A stretch of DNA of 51,782 nt from an uncultured Desulfovibrio sp. (GTDB lineage: Bacteria; Desulfobacterota; Desulfovibrionia; Desulfovibrionales; Desulfovibrionaceae), in the NCBI RefSeq assembly GCF_910584445.1, contig NZ_CAJUBO010000019.1, positions 1 through 51,782 on the forward strand. The letters are read 5' to 3'. The number at the start of each line of letters is the position of its first letter. Positions within the stretch are counted from its first letter, which is position 1. The notes under the pieces were generated by a model, which worked only from the letters and a program-made list of their open reading frames with translations, was not told where the DNA came from and did no database searches. The translations under genes and the position numbers were made by a program. Below are positions 32,718 to 40,435 of this stretch, one piece after another.

Positions 32718-33827
32718 ATGAACCGCAGAAAATTCCTCACCATTCTCGGCAGCGCCGGCGTGGTCTCGGCCCTGGGTTCGGCAAAGGTCGCCGAGGCTTC
32801 CCCCGCCAGCTTCCCCTATTTTCCGGACAGCTACGGCGTCCTGCACGACACCACCCGCTGCATCGGCTGCCGCCGGTGCGAGGCCGCGTGCAACGCCGTC
32901 AACAACCTGCCCAAGCCGGAAAAGCCCTTCACCGACCTCTCGGTCACGGAAACGAAGCGCCACACCACGGCCTATGAATGGACCGTGGTCAACAAGTACG
33001 AAGTCAACGGCAAGCCGTACTTCCGCAAGCTCCAGTGCTTCCACTGCAACGACCCGGCCTGCGCCTCGGCCTGCTTCGCCAAATGCTTCCAGAAGCAGCC
33101 GGACGGCTCCGTGACCTACGACGGCTCGCAGTGTGTGGGCTGCCGCTACTGCATGGTGGCCTGTCCCTTCTATGTGCCCGGCTTCCAGTACGACCTCGCC
33201 TGGGACCCGCTGGTGCAGAAATGCACCTTCTGCGAGCCAAGGCTCAAGGAAGGCAAGCTCCCCGGCTGTGTGGAAGCCTGCCCCGTGGATGCCCTGACCT
33301 TCGGCCGCCGCAGCGACCTCATCAAGATCGCCCGCGCGCGCATGGCCGAAAATCCGGGCCGCTATGTGGACTATCTCTATGGCGAGTATGACGCGGGCGG
33401 CACGGCCTGGATGGTGCTTGCCCCGGCCGCCGGCGGCGCGCCGGTGCCCGTGGATGACCCGCAGGGCGCGGGCACCGAGTTCAAGCAGCTCGGCCTCGAC
33501 ACCCACCTCGGCAGCCAGCCCATGGGTTCCCTCACCTACGGGGCGCTGGGCGCCGTGCCCATGATCGTTGCCTTCTGGCCCGTCCTGTTCGGCGGCGCCT
33601 GGGCCATGACCAAACGCCGCGAGGCCATGGCAAAACTTGAGCAGGAAAAGATCATCAAGGATGCCAAGGACGATCTGGTCGCCGCCGTGGACGCCGCCGT
33701 ACGCAAGATCGGCGAGACCGAGGGCGAAGGCGCCGCGGAACGCGCGCGCCAGGCCATGACCGAGGCGCTCAAGGCGCGCGAGGCCCAGAACTCCGGCGGC
33801 CTGAACGGGCATGGGGAGGAGAAGTAG
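32718..33827 (+). CDS. nhcB: Nhc complex iron-sulfur subunit (HmcB-like), Tat-type leader
   Basis: A 369-residue ferredoxin subunit. The N-terminus MNRRKFLTILGSAGVVSALG is a Tat-type signal (RRKFL) that also forms a hydrophobic segment. Four cysteine groups follow: CIGCRRCEAAC, CFHCNDPACASAC, CVGCRYCMVAC and CTFC...CVEAC, enough for four [4Fe-4S] clusters as in DmsB/HmcB proteins. A membrane helix (about 265-290, GAVPMIVAFWPVLFGGAWAM) and a charged helical tail of 75 residues complete it. It relays electrons between the nine-haem cytochrome and the quinone/cytoplasm-facing membrane subunit. It begins 8 bases after nhcA. Confidence 0.94.
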   Translation: MNRRKFLTILGSAGVVSALGSAKVAEASPASFPYFPDSYGVLHDTTRCIGCRRCEAACNAVNNLPKPEKPFTDLSVTETKRHTTAYEWTVVNKYEVNGKPYFRKLQCFHCNDPACASACFAKCFQKQPDGSVTYDGSQCVGCRYCMVACPFYVPGFQYDLAWDPLVQKCTFCEPRLKEGKLPGCVEACPVDALTFGRRSDLIKIARARMAENPGRYVDYLYGEYDAGGTAWMVLAPAAGGAPVPVDDPQGAGTEFKQLGLDTHLGSQPMGSLTYGALGAVPMIVAFWPVLFGGAWAMTKRREAMAKLEQEKIIKDAKDDLVAAVDAAVRKIGETEGEGAAERARQAMTEALKAREAQNSGGLNGHGEEK

Positions 33828-35045
33828 ATGGAAACCCACGGCATCATCATTCCCACCAAGGACAAGCTCTTCAATCTGGAGCCTCTGCTCTCGAAAACGC
33901 CGGGCAATATCCTTACCTGGATCATCCTGACCGTGGGCTTCATCATCACGGTCATCCGCTTCACCGTGGGCATCGGCTCGGTGACCAACCTCAGCGAGGC
34001 CCAGCCCTGGGGCCTCTGGATCGGCTTTGACCTGCTTTGCGGCGTGTGCCTCGCGGCGGGCGGCTATTTCACCACCGTGGCCTGCTACGTCATGGGCATG
34101 AAGCACTTCCATTCGGCGGTGCGCCCGGCGGTGACCACGGCCTTCCTCGGCTATGCGTTCGTGGTCGTGGCCCTGCTCTATGATCTGGGCCATCCGCTGC
34201 GCCTGCCCTACATGTTCTTCTTCCCCGGCACGACCTCGGTGCTCTTTGAAGTGGGCCTGTGCGTCGCCACCTATCTCACGGTGCTCTTCATCGAGTTCTC
34301 CGTGGCGCCCATGGAATGGCTGGCCCAGAAGTTCCCGTGGCTGCTCCCGATCCGCAAGATCGTCATCCGCGTGACCATTCTGCTCACCATCTTCGGCGTG
34401 ACGCTCTCCACCCTGCACCAGTCCTCGCTGGGTTCGCTCTACCTCATCGCGCCGGGCAAGCTGCATCCGCTCTGGTACTCGCCCTTCATGCCCATGTTCT
34501 TCTTCGTCAGCTCCATGGCCGCGGGCGCCAGCATGGTCATCTTTGAAGGCCTTTTCGCGCACAAGGGCGTGCACCAGTACATGGACGCCACCCACCTGCG
34601 CGAGGCGGACGGCGTGGTGCTGAGCTTCGCGCGGGCGGCCTCGTTCATCCTCTTCGCCTACTTCATGCTCAAGTTCATCGACATGCTCGTCCAGGCCAAC
34701 CTGCACTGGGTCTTCACCGGCTGGGGCGCCTGGTGGCTCGTGGAGATGCTCGGCTTCGTCCTCCTGCCGGCCCTGCTCTACGCCAAGGGCGCGCGCGACG
34801 GCAATGTGGGCCTTTGCCGCATCACCTCGGTCCTTGCCGTGGCGGGCATCGTGCTCAACCGCTTCAACGTCTCCATGATCGCCTTCAACTGGCAACTGCC
34901 CTCGGCGGAGCGCTACTTCCCCAGCATCTGGGAGATCTGCATCTCCGTCTTCGTGGTGACCATGATCGTCACCGCCTATCGCTTCATCGTCTACAACATG
35001 CCCGTGCTGTACGAACACCCCGACTTCAAGGGCGAAGAGCACTAG
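33828..35045 (+). CDS. nhcC: Nhc complex membrane subunit, NrfD/HmcC family
   Basis: A 405-residue integral membrane protein with about ten hydrophobic segments, of the NrfD/PsrC/HmcC family that binds menaquinol. Typical landmarks are FDLLCGVCLAAGGYFTTVAC, YDLGHPLRLPYMFFFPGTTS, TLHQSSLGSLYLIAPGKLHP and the late VLNRFNVSMIAFNW. It starts immediately after the nhcB stop (TAGATG). With nhcB it should connect periplasmic haems to the quinone pool or move electrons across the membrane for sulfate reduction. Confidence 0.95.
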   Translation: METHGIIIPTKDKLFNLEPLLSKTPGNILTWIILTVGFIITVIRFTVGIGSVTNLSEAQPWGLWIGFDLLCGVCLAAGGYFTTVACYVMGMKHFHSAVRPAVTTAFLGYAFVVVALLYDLGHPLRLPYMFFFPGTTSVLFEVGLCVATYLTVLFIEFSVAPMEWLAQKFPWLLPIRKIVIRVTILLTIFGVTLSTLHQSSLGSLYLIAPGKLHPLWYSPFMPMFFFVSSMAAGASMVIFEGLFAHKGVHQYMDATHLREADGVVLSFARAASFILFAYFMLKFIDMLVQANLHWVFTGWGAWWLVEMLGFVLLPALLYAKGARDGNVGLCRITSVLAVAGIVLNRFNVSMIAFNWQLPSAERYFPSIWEICISVFVVTMIVTAYRFIVYNMPVLYEHPDFKGEEH

Positions 35046-35066
35046 GCCTGGGACAAGGAGAAGCCC

Positions 35067-35213
35067 ATGGAATTCCCCACCTTCTACAGCTACTTCCTGT
35101 ACACCAAGAACTGGGCGTACATCATGATGTTCATCGTGCTGCCGCTCTACGTCCTGTACTGGAATTTTATCCTCTTCCCCGACAAGAAAAAGGGCAAGAA
35201 CGGCCGACATTGA
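35067..35213 (+). CDS. nhcD: Small membrane subunit of the Nhc complex (HmcD-like)
   Basis: A 48-residue protein with one central membrane helix (YIMMFIVLPLYVLYWNFILF) between an aromatic N-terminus (MEFPTFYSYFLYTKNWA) and a lysine-rich cytoplasmic tail (PDKKKGKNGRH). AAGGAG precedes the ATG. Hmc and Nhc operons of Desulfovibrio carry a small single-helix subunit at this place, so I assign it by position and shape. It is followed after 9 bases by a strong terminator that ends the operon; no HmcE or HmcF homologue is present, which separates this complex from Hmc. Confidence 0.85.
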   Translation: MEFPTFYSYFLYTKNWAYIMMFIVLPLYVLYWNFILFPDKKKGKNGRH

Positions 35214-35222
35214 GCCAAAACC

Positions 35223-35250
35223 AAGGGCGGGGCTTCGGCCCCGCCCTTTT
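35223..35250 (+). terminator. Intrinsic terminator of the nhc operon
   Basis: AAGGGCGGGGC and GCCCCGCCCTT form an 11-bp perfect stem with a stable TTCG tetraloop, followed by T residues (35247-35250). It lies nine bases past the nhcD stop. Confidence 0.93.
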
Positions 35251-35322
35251 GCGTCCGCCCCTTGTGTCCGGCACGGCGCATGCTTAACGTATCACGGCAG
35301 CCAGGCGTCCAGGAGGTGTCTC

Positions 35323-35574
35323 ATGTGCCTTGCCATCCCCGCCCAGATCGTCGAGCTGGAGCCTTCCGACATGGCCCGCGTGCGCGTGGGCGAAAGCTCC
35401 ACCTTTCTTTCCGCGTCCACCATGCTCCTGCCCGAACCACCCCGGGTGGGGGACTATGTCATCGTCCACGCGGGTTTTGCCCTGCATTCCCTCACGCCCG
35501 AAGAGGCGGAATCCAGCCTTGCCGCCCTGCGCGAGCTGGCCGAGGCGGTGGAGGGACAGCCCGCCAATTTCTGA
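35323..35574 (+). CDS. hypC: Hydrogenase assembly chaperone HypC/HupF
   Basis: An 83-residue protein with the HypC signature MCLAIPAQIVELE. Cys2 carries the Fe(CN)2CO precursor during [NiFe]-hydrogenase maturation. The second half has the conserved GDYVIVHAGFAL and an acidic helix ending in ELAEAVE. AGGAGGT lies six bases before the ATG. No hypD, hypE or hydrogenase structural gene is nearby. Its place after the nhc operon fits a hydrogen-linked electron chain, but the terminator between them argues for separate transcription. Confidence 0.94.
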   Translation: MCLAIPAQIVELEPSDMARVRVGESSTFLSASTMLLPEPPRVGDYVIVHAGFALHSLTPEEAESSLAALRELAEAVEGQPANF

Positions 35575-35598
35575 CGTCGCGGACATAAGGGAAGGAGC

Positions 35599-36267
35599 AT
35601 GATCGACATCACCGACTGGATGCCCGCCGCCGTGCGGACGCTGGACGACGCCTTCGGCGTCCGGCTGCGTTTTGTGGGCCTTCAGGGCAGCTATCGCCGC
35701 GGCGAGGCCACGGAAGCCAGCGATATCGACATCTGCGTCATCCTTGACCGGCTGGAGCCGGAAGACCTGACGACCTTGCGCGCGGCTCTGGACACGCTCC
35801 CGGAAGGGACAAAGGCCGCGGGCTTTGTCTGCGGCGCGGCGGAGCTGCGCGCGTGGCCGAAGTTCGAGCTTTTCGCCTTCGCGCAGGACATGGACGCCTG
35901 GCATGGCGAGCTTGCGCCGCTCCTGCCCGAAATCACCAACGCGGACATCCGCCTGGGCTGCCGCGCGGCCCTTGCCGCGCTCTATCACGAGAGCGCGCAG
36001 ACGCTCCTGCTCGCGCCCGCATGGCCTGAAGCGGCAGTGCGGGACGCCATGCACAGTCTGTCCAAGGCCTGCCTGCGCGCGCTTCAGGGCAGGATCTTTT
36101 TGCGGACCGGCGCCTTCCCGCGTGACCGCGCCGAGGCTTTGCGCCGTGCGCGGCCGGAAGAGACGGACCTGCTCCGCGCGGCGAACGACACGCGGCGCCC
36201 CCTCGCGGACATCGCCGCCGCCTGCCTGCGCTGGAGCGCCGCCGGACTCGCGGAACTGCCGGACTAG
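35599..36267 (+). CDS. Nucleotidyltransferase-domain protein (minimal NTase type)
   Basis: A 222-residue protein. RFVGLQGSYRRGEATEASDI followed by DICVIL gives the GS-x10-D-x-D core of the DNA-polymerase-beta-like NTase fold, with both metal aspartates kept. The C-terminal half (about 110-222) is alpha-helical and resembles the substrate- or HEPN-like helices found in such two-domain NTases. Function could be nucleotidyl transfer to a protein, RNA or small molecule (antibiotic-type), or an antitoxin-like role. No HEPN toxin motif (R-x4-6-H) is obvious, and no partner gene is adjacent, so I do not call a toxin-antitoxin pair. A GGAAGGAG ribosome site precedes the ATG. Confidence 0.78.
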   Translation: MIDITDWMPAAVRTLDDAFGVRLRFVGLQGSYRRGEATEASDIDICVILDRLEPEDLTTLRAALDTLPEGTKAAGFVCGAAELRAWPKFELFAFAQDMDAWHGELAPLLPEITNADIRLGCRAALAALYHESAQTLLLAPAWPEAAVRDAMHSLSKACLRALQGRIFLRTGAFPRDRAEALRRARPEETDLLRAANDTRRPLADIAAACLRWSAAGLAELPD

Positions 36268-36570
36268 GTCCAGACCGCATTAATGAAAATAACGTATGCT
36301 ATGGTTTTTGTTTACCGGTGAAAAAGGGAGGGTTTTCTGCTCGCCGCCCTTGGCTCCGCTTCGGGCGGGGGCTGTCGCCGCAAGAATCCTAAAAAATAAG
36401 AATTTTTTGCGCCGGCAAGGAAATGAGCGATTTTGGGAGGGAGGGTACTCAGGTACATGACCGACAAAAATCGCACAGTGACGCAGACGGCGTGAAAAAG
36501 GCTGGTTTTGACGGATAATTGTGGCAGGACACAATCCGCCACAGCCCAAACCAGCATCTGACACTAGCCC
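36268..36570 (+). repeat. Dispersed intergenic repeat, copy 4 (complete)
   Basis: This copy fills the 321-base gap between the convergent NTase and GT2 genes and starts directly after the NTase stop with GTCCAGACC and CATTAATG (36278-36285). The GC hairpin CCGCCC (36344-36349) / GGGCGG (36363-36368) has its 13-base loop (36350-36362) in the same orientation as copy 2. The large hairpin is less perfect: left arm TTTTTTGCGCCGGC and right arm GACGGCGTGAAAAA, giving two G-T pairs and one mismatch. The inner arms are GTAC/GTAC around TCAG. The right end keeps GTGGC/GCCAC and CCCAAACCAG. Confidence 0.92.
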
Positions 36571-36588
36571 GAACTGCCGGACTAGCTC

Positions 36589-37563
36589 TCAGCGGCGCAG
36601 GAAAGCCGGCAACGCAAAGTAGAGCCTGGCCGCAAGGTCGAAGCAGGCGCCGGGCAGATGGCTGGCGGCCCAGAAGAGCCGGTACTTGGGGGAACTCGCG
36701 CGCCAGGGCCGGACCGTCTCGCGGGCCTCGGCATTGCGTCCTTCGCGCCAGAGGGCCACAGCCTTCTGAAAGGCGGCCCGCCGCGTGAGCAGGGCCACCA
36801 GATCCGCATGCTCCGCCTCATAGCCGGGATAGAGCCGCCGGTGCTTTTCCAGGATACGCAGGGTCTCGTCCGCGAACTGGCCGAACCTGCGGAAGGTCGT
36901 ATTGCCGCCATGCACGCGCCAGAGCGTGAGCGGCGCATCGACATAGTCCAGCTCCCAGTCATGGGCGATGCGGTAGAAAAGATCCGCCTCCTCGCAGACG
37001 TTGAGGCTTTCGTCGAACCAGCGCCCCGCGCCGTTCCCCGGGGCATCCGGGCCGGCGGCGTCCGCCAGGCCGTCCAGCGCCTCGCGGCGGATCATGGCGG
37101 ACGACATGGAAATCCACTGCCGCGTCATGAGTTCGCCAAAGACCATGCCGCGCCCCGGCGCGCTCCGGGCGAACACGCGCGAAAGCACGCGCCCGCCGTC
37201 AATGATCTCCGTATCCGTACACACAAGGCCCACGCGGGCATTGGACCCGAAAAGCGCGACCTGCGCCTCGAGCTTGCCGGGGCGCCACAGGTCGTCGCAA
37301 TCCAGAAAGGCCACATAGCGGCCCCGCGCCTCGGCCAGGGCCAGATTGCGCGCCGCCCCGAGCGGCACGGTGCGCTCCCCGCGGAAATAGCGCAGTTGCG
37401 GGCCGTAGGCCCGGGCGATGGCCGCGCTTTCGTCGGTGGAGCCATTGTCCCAGAAGATGATCTCCAGGTCCTGGAAAGTCTGGCCGCGCACGCTCTCCAG
37501 AGCTTCGGGAAGCTCCCGCGCGCAATTCAGGCAATTCATGATGACGGAAACGGCGGGAGTCAT
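36589..37563 (-). CDS. GT2-family glycosyltransferase
   Basis: A 324-residue GT-A glycosyltransferase. The family 2 start VSVIMNCLNCARELPEALES is followed by IIFWDNGSTDESAAIA, the nucleotide-binding D, and AFLDCDDLWRPGKL, the D-x-D metal motif. SMSSAMIRREAL and a later EEADLFYRIAHDWELDYV supply the catalytic-base region (ED-like EAD). There is no obvious membrane helix. GGAGGAAGG lies before the ATG. It is the last gene of the DegT-gtrB-gtrA-GT2 group and probably adds a sugar during LPS or glycan assembly. Confidence 0.9.
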   Translation of the reverse strand: MTPAVSVIMNCLNCARELPEALESVRGQTFQDLEIIFWDNGSTDESAAIARAYGPQLRYFRGERTVPLGAARNLALAEARGRYVAFLDCDDLWRPGKLEAQVALFGSNARVGLVCTDTEIIDGGRVLSRVFARSAPGRGMVFGELMTRQWISMSSAMIRREALDGLADAAGPDAPGNGAGRWFDESLNVCEEADLFYRIAHDWELDYVDAPLTLWRVHGGNTTFRRFGQFADETLRILEKHRRLYPGYEAEHADLVALLTRRAAFQKAVALWREGRNAEARETVRPWRASSPKYRLFWAASHLPGACFDLAARLYFALPAFLRR

Positions 37564-37588
37564 TGACCTTCCTCCGCGCGGGCGCGGC

Positions 37589-38020
37589 TCACGAGCGGAA
37601 CACCCAGCGCTTGCAGATGAAATACACGGCCACCGGCACCGCCACGATGGCTGCCCACATGGCGACCTCATAGATCACGCCCACGCGGGTGAGCAGCCAG
37701 ATGATGCCGGAATTGAGCGCCAGGCCCACCGCCTGCGTGACCGCGAAACGCGGCAGCATGGTCCGGTGCGCGCCGCCGGCCCGGAATGTCCAGAGGCATT
37801 GCCCGAGGTAGGAGACCACAAAGCCCGCCAGATAGGCGAGCGCGTTCCCCAGAAGGACGGGCAGGCCAAGCAGCGTGACGAACGCGATGCCGCAGAAAAA
37901 ATAGACCAGGGTCGCCGCGCCGCCCACAATGCCGAAACGTATCCACCGCCGCGCCAACAGGCCGCGCACGAAACAGCGCAGATCCTCGCAGGTGGGGGGA
38001 CGCAGGGGCGGCAGGGGCAT
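37589..38020 (-). CDS. gtrA: GtrA-like membrane protein
   Basis: A 143-residue protein with four predicted helices, of the GtrA family implicated in flipping undecaprenyl-phosphate-linked sugars. FGIVGGAATLVYFFCGIAFV is the family start (R.f.vG...t..d...f), FVVSYLGQCLWTFRAGG gives the N/S-f...r.wtF motif, and FAVTQAVGLALNSGIIWLL and PVAVYFICKRWVF the rest (F...r.wvF). It follows gtrB by 45 bases, the usual pairing. No strong ribosome site is seen for the ATG at 38020. Confidence 0.92.
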   Translation of the reverse strand: MPLPPLRPPTCEDLRCFVRGLLARRWIRFGIVGGAATLVYFFCGIAFVTLLGLPVLLGNALAYLAGFVVSYLGQCLWTFRAGGAHRTMLPRFAVTQAVGLALNSGIIWLLTRVGVIYEVAMWAAIVAVPVAVYFICKRWVFRS

Positions 38021-38065
38021 AGGCCGGGTCCGGAACAGGCGCGCCGGCAGGGCGCGCCGTGTGGT

Positions 38066-39049
38066 TCAGAGGGTTTTCTCCACGATATAGCGGGGCCTGT
38101 GCCGGACTTCCGTGAAGATCTTGGCAATGTATTCGCCCATGACGGCAAGGCAGAACAACTGCACGGAGCCGAGCAGAAGGGTGACGATGATGAGCGATGT
38201 CCACCCCTGGAGCGTTTCGCCCATGGCGTATTTCCAGAGGGTGACCGCGCAGATGAGGAGCGCCACCACCATGCACACAAAGCTCATGAGTCCCGCCAGG
38301 CGCAACGGCGCCGCGCTGCATGAGGTGATGCCCTTCCAGGCGAAGGAGAGCATCTTGCGGAGGGGATACTTGCTCTCTCCTGCCTGGCGCGCGAGCCGCG
38401 CGTAACTGACCATGGCCGTCCTGAAGCCCATGGTGGGAAAAAGCCCGCGCAAAAAGAGCGACTGCTCGCCATAGCCCTCCAGCGCCTCCAGCACCGGACG
38501 GCCCACAAGGCGGTAATCGGCGTGGTCCGGGATCATGGACACGTTGAGCCGGCGCATGAGGGCGTAAAAAAACCGGGCCGTGGTGCGCTTGAAGGGGGTG
38601 TCCGTGCTGCGGCTGGCGCGCACGCCGTAAACGATGTCGCAGCCTTCCGCATAGCGGGCGAGCATTTCCGGGATGACCGAAATATCGTCCTGCAGATCGG
38701 CATCCAGGCTGATGATGCAGTCCGCGCCCCATTGCCGCGCGGTCTCCATGCCCGCCCAGACCGCGTTCTGGTGGCCGGCGTTGCCCGCGAACTTGACCCC
38801 CCGGCAGGAGGGGTCCTCCGCATGGCGGCGTTCGATGAGGGTCCATGTGGCGTCGCGGCTGCCGTCATCCACATAGAGGGCGTAGCTTTCCGGCCTGATG
38901 AGTCCCCTGGCCCGGCAGTCGTCGAGCAGGCGCGCCAGCGCCTCCATGGTGCGCGGCAGGGTCTCTTCCTCGTTATAGCAGGGGACCACAAAGGCCAGCA
39001 GGGGAGCGGGCCTGGCGGCGGTGACGGCGGTTTCGGTCCTGGCGGTCAT
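38066..39049 (-). CDS. gtrB: Polyprenyl-phosphate glycosyltransferase (GtrB/DPM1 type)
   Basis: A 327-residue GT2 enzyme that charges undecaprenyl phosphate with a sugar at the inner membrane. AFVVPCYNEEETLPRTMEAL is the start of the catalytic domain. YVDDGSRDAT, ISLDADLQDD and the GVRASRSTDTPFKRTTARFF segment (family R..R.ds..k...s..fY) are characteristic. Two membrane helices near the C-terminus (about 230-255 and 270-300) match GtrB/ArnC. ATG at 39049 overlaps the aminotransferase stop as ATGA, which fixes the start. The aminotransferase partner suggests the sugar may be an amino sugar. Confidence 0.93.
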   Translation of the reverse strand: MTARTETAVTAARPAPLLAFVVPCYNEEETLPRTMEALARLLDDCRARGLIRPESYALYVDDGSRDATWTLIERRHAEDPSCRGVKFAGNAGHQNAVWAGMETARQWGADCIISLDADLQDDISVIPEMLARYAEGCDIVYGVRASRSTDTPFKRTTARFFYALMRRLNVSMIPDHADYRLVGRPVLEALEGYGEQSLFLRGLFPTMGFRTAMVSYARLARQAGESKYPLRKMLSFAWKGITSCSAAPLRLAGLMSFVCMVVALLICAVTLWKYAMGETLQGWTSLIIVTLLLGSVQLFCLAVMGEYIAKIFTEVRHRPRYIVEKTL

Positions 39050-40203
39050 GACAGTTCCAGAGCGCGGGCAAGCGCGTCGCATACGGTTTCCACATCCCCG
39101 GCGCTCAGGCCCGGATGCAGGGGCAGGGTCACCAGCTCGGCATAGAGCGCCTCCGTGGCGGGAAGCCGCTCACGGCCGCCGCCGAAGAGCGTCAGCAGAT
39201 GGTTGGGCTTGTAATGGACGCCGGTGGGGATATCTTCCGCCTGCAGCGCCCGCGCCACCGCGTCCTTGCGCCCGCCGAGGATGCGGACGGGCATGATGTG
39301 GGGCACGATGAAGTCCCCGGGGTCGGTACGCAGCAGGGCCACGCCGGAAAGCGGCGCCAGGCGTTCGGCATAGCGCCGCGCCAGTTCGCGCCGCGCGGGG
39401 ATGAATTCGCTTTCCAGGCGCGCGAGCTGGGCGCGTCCGATGGCCGCCATGATATTGCTCATGTGGAAACGCCAGCCCGGCAGCCTGACGTCCGGGTCCC
39501 ACGAACGGGCGCCGGAAAAGCGCTTGGCCGTGTCGCCTTCCACCGAGAGCAGGCGCGCATCCGCGGCGATGCGCGCGGACTCCTCATCAAAGGCTACCAG
39601 GCAGCCGCCCTCGCCGCAGGTGATGTTCTTGATGCCGTCAAAACTGAAGCAGACCAGATCCCCGAAAGACCCGATCTTGCGGCCGTGGTGGCGGCAGCCG
39701 AAGGCATGGGCCGCATCCTCCACCACGCGCAGGCCATGGCGGCGGGCAAAGGCGTAGGTCTCGTCCAGATGCCAGGGATTGCTCGCATAATCGACGGGCA
39801 TGACGGCAATGGTGCGCGGGGTCACGCGCCGTTCCGCATCGGCAAGGTCAAGGGTGCCGGTCTCGCGCAGAACATCGCAGGCCACGGGAACGCAGCCCGC
39901 GGCCAGAACGGCCTGGAAGGAGGCCACAAATGTCAGGGAAGGGACGAGCACCTCCGGGGCGCCCTCCCCGGCATGCCCGGCGCCCGCGCCCTGAAGCGCG
40001 GCAAAAACGCCGAGATGCAGCGCCGCTGTCCCGGAATTGACGCTCACCACCTGCCAGGGCCGGACGCCCAGAAACGCGGCCACTTCCTCCTCGAAACGCC
40101 GCGTTTCCGCGCCCATGCCGAGGTAGCCGTCCTCCATGATGATCCGGCCCACGGCCCGGGCCTCGGCCTCGCCCACGATGGAGCGAGAAAGACGCATCTT
40201 CAT
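39046..40203 (-). CDS. DegT/DnrJ/EryC1/StrS-type sugar aminotransferase (ArnB-like)
   Basis: A 385-residue PLP enzyme that aminates a keto-sugar nucleotide. VVSVNSGTAALHLGVFAAL is the PLP-phosphate segment, VVEDAAHAFGCRHHGRKIGS carries the aspartate that contacts the pyridine nitrogen, and FDGIKNITCGEGG contains the Schiff-base lysine (family F...K.it.geGG). The DIPTGVHYKPNHLLTLF segment is typical of the C-terminus. All catalytic residues are present. ATG at 40203 has GGAGG five bases upstream. It heads the four-gene group with gtrB, gtrA and GT2. The order resembles arnB-arnC, but no other arn gene is present, so the product sugar is open. Confidence 0.93.
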   Translation of the reverse strand: MKMRLSRSIVGEAEARAVGRIIMEDGYLGMGAETRRFEEEVAAFLGVRPWQVVSVNSGTAALHLGVFAALQGAGAGHAGEGAPEVLVPSLTFVASFQAVLAAGCVPVACDVLRETGTLDLADAERRVTPRTIAVMPVDYASNPWHLDETYAFARRHGLRVVEDAAHAFGCRHHGRKIGSFGDLVCFSFDGIKNITCGEGGCLVAFDEESARIAADARLLSVEGDTAKRFSGARSWDPDVRLPGWRFHMSNIMAAIGRAQLARLESEFIPARRELARRYAERLAPLSGVALLRTDPGDFIVPHIMPVRILGGRKDAVARALQAEDIPTGVHYKPNHLLTLFGGGRERLPATEALYAELVTLPLHPGLSAGDVETVCDALARALELS

Positions 40204-40329
40204 GCGCTCCTCCCCACGGCGGCACCCGCGGCACACCCGCGCCGCTCCTGCCGGAAATTCTTTTTCTACATATCCTCATATCCTCTAACTCTCCGGCAGG
40301 CAAGTACGGCTCCGTCCGCAAAAATGTGT

Positions 40330-40358
40330 TTGACAGGGCCTTGTCAGCCTCATAAATT
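40330..40358 (+). promoter_or_regulatory. Probable sigma70-type promoter of the srf-like locus
   Basis: TTGACA (40330-40335) and TAAATT (40353-40358) are separated by 17 bases, 77 bases before the lipoprotein gene. The -35 box is perfect and the -10 box matches four of six positions. It lies in an A+T-richer patch within the 232-base divergent gap 40204-40435; I see nothing else there. Confidence 0.6.
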
Positions 40359-40435
40359 TTTCAAGCGCGGGGACAGGCTGCGGCCGTTCCCCCCGGGCGC
40401 CCTGCCGCCCCACCCCACTCTCTCCAGGAGGTCGC

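Noticed and set aside
35599..36267. The nucleotidyltransferase as half of an MNT/HEPN toxin-antitoxin pair
   Set aside because: No adjacent HEPN gene is present and the catalytic R-x4-6-H motif is not evident; its neighbours are hypC and a repeat.
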